A DNA stretch of 32,592 nt from Bacteroidota bacterium (GTDB lineage Bacteria; Bacteroidota; Bacteroidia; Bacteroidales; Prolixibacteraceae). The stretch covers positions 1 to 32,592 of the forward strand of contig JAUXUF010000046.1 in NCBI GenBank assembly GCA_030684645.1, in the 5' to 3' direction. Positions 31,631 through 32,592 of this stretch are shown here, piece after piece (the first letter of the stretch is position 1; every line of letters begins with the position of its first letter). A program made the position numbers and the translations under genes. The notes below the pieces were generated by a model. The model worked only from the letters and a program-made list of their open reading frames with translations. It ran no database searches and had not been told where the DNA came from.

Positions 31631-32563
31631 ATGGCATTACAAGAAATAAAACAAATAAGTATCAGGCAGTACCTGGCAGATTTGGGAATCTACCCGGCAA
31701 AAGACAGTTCCCGTTACGGAATGTATAATTCACCCTTCAGAGAGGACCATAACGCAAGTATGAAAGTTGATTATCCTAAAAATCTGTGGATTGACTACGG
31801 CGCAAATGAAGGCGGAACATTGATCGACCTATTGATGAGAATGGAACATTGTTCCCTGCATGAAGCCATCACAAGGTTGGAACAAAAGTACAGCCATGCG
31901 GACATAGGTACGTACCAAAGTAACAACATACATACAGATAACTTTTCTTTTCACCGGGATAAACCGGATATGGACCCGAAATCGCAGGAACCGACAATAA
32001 CTATACTGAACGTCCAACCAATCAGCAACCATGCATTAATTGACTATCTGAATGAGCGCCGGATCAGTATAGACATTGCCCGGATTCATTGCCGCGAAGT
32101 TCATTATTCAGTAAATGATAAACCCTATTATGCTGTAGGGTTTCAGAATGACAAAGACGGCTATGAATTTAGGAGCAAATATTTTAAGGGATGCACTTCG
32201 AAAGACATTACATCGGTAAAACGAAATAAAGACCATTGTCTGCTGTTCGAAGGGTTCATGGATTATCTGAGTTTTCTTACGATAAAAAAGTTGCAAAATT
32301 CACCAGTCGATGTGATTGTTCTCAATTCACTTACGAACCTGTCCAAAGTAAAAAATACCCTTGCTTCATGCACAAGTGTCTGGACATTTCTCGATAATGA
32401 TCAGGCCGGAAGGAAGGCTGTTCAGGAATTGAAATCAACCTGTAAAAATGTCAATGACCAATCAATTCTTTATTCCAGGCACAAAGACTTAAACGAATAC
32501 TTGTGCAATAAGCAGCAGATCAAACAACCTCAAAAATTAAACAGACCAGGATTGAAACGCTAA
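31631..32563 (+). CDS. Toprim-domain DNA primase of integrative element
   Basis: A 310-residue DnaG-like primase. Residues about 10-75 match the CHC2 zinc-finger region in layout (SPFREDHNASMKVDYPKN, DYGANEGGTLIDLLMRM), but the Cys/His ligands are absent, so metal binding is doubtful. The Toprim domain has LLFEGFMDYLS (E207) and WTFLDNDQAGRKA (D255 and D257). Start 31631 gives MALQEIKQISI, the usual beginning; TTG 31601 is the alternative. It probably primes replication of the excised element with the helicase upstream. The last 29 bases of the window after it hold nothing recognisable. Confidence 0.85.
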   Translation: MALQEIKQISIRQYLADLGIYPAKDSSRYGMYNSPFREDHNASMKVDYPKNLWIDYGANEGGTLIDLLMRMEHCSLHEAITRLEQKYSHADIGTYQSNNIHTDNFSFHRDKPDMDPKSQEPTITILNVQPISNHALIDYLNERRISIDIARIHCREVHYSVNDKPYYAVGFQNDKDGYEFRSKYFKGCTSKDITSVKRNKDHCLLFEGFMDYLSFLTIKKLQNSPVDVIVLNSLTNLSKVKNTLASCTSVWTFLDNDQAGRKAVQELKSTCKNVNDQSILYSRHKDLNEYLCNKQQIKQPQKLNRPGLKR

Positions 32564-32592
32564 ACTTTAAACGGCTGGCAATCTTCAGTTTT

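Noticed and set aside
31429-31728. + strand open frame of 99 codons before the primase gene
   Set aside because: It runs through the repeat region and into the primase in another frame, with low-complexity translation.

Overview
The window looks like a Bacteroidetes chromosome (Bacteroidales/Marinilabiliales-like; this placement is inferred from gene families, not measured). The indicators are TAnnTTTG-type -7 promoter elements, a BtuG-type surface lipoprotein with a charged Lys-Asp-Asp export signal, an S46 dipeptidyl-peptidase, and a Bacteroides-style integrative element. All recognised genes are on the + strand; the only minus-strand feature is a tRNA remnant with its terminator.

Region 1 (1-5014) is an AmmeMemoRadiSam locus. 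It holds a Memo-AMMECR1 fusion whose N-terminus lies outside the window, an overlapping gene for a polytopic spermidine-synthase-like membrane protein, an ORF6N-domain gene that looks inserted, and the partner radical SAM enzyme. The biochemical role of this system is poorly understood.

Region 2 (about 5040-22910) is a cobalamin (vitamin B12) uptake and late-assembly locus with two cobalamin riboswitches. The first (5124-5304) precedes an exported Gfo/Idh/MocA oxidoreductase, BtuF, threonine-phosphate decarboxylase CobD and CbiB. The second (12371-12547) precedes BtuB, BtuG, CobU, CobT, CobS, CobC, CbiP, the adenosyltransferase CobA/BtuR, BtuC and BtuD. BtuB and BtuG capture corrinoids at the cell surface and BtuFCD imports them. 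CobA, CbiP, CobD, CbiB, CobU, CobT, CobS and CobC then adenosylate and amidate the corrinoid, attach the aminopropanol linker, and build and join the lower ligand. No corrin-ring genes are present, so the locus is suited to salvage. A RelE-like/SF1-helicase/ankyrin-like fusion gene sits between the two riboswitch units. Several palindromic REP-like repeats lie between the genes, and one supplies the last codons of cobD.

Region 3 (22981-25996) carries a small CoA-binding-domain protein and a secreted S46 peptidase followed by a good terminator.

Region 4 (about 26097 to the right edge) is the left part of an integrative, probably mobilizable, element. It starts at a 3'-half tRNA(CAT) fragment that still has its terminator. 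Its genes are a tyrosine integrase with unusual active-site positions, an AlbA_2/ATPase-fold regulator, two small helix-turn-helix proteins (one excisionase-like), an SF3-like helicase and a Toprim primase. Its intergenic regions contain several unrelated 11-bp tandem direct repeats. The intact tRNA and the mobilisation genes would be expected beyond the right edge.
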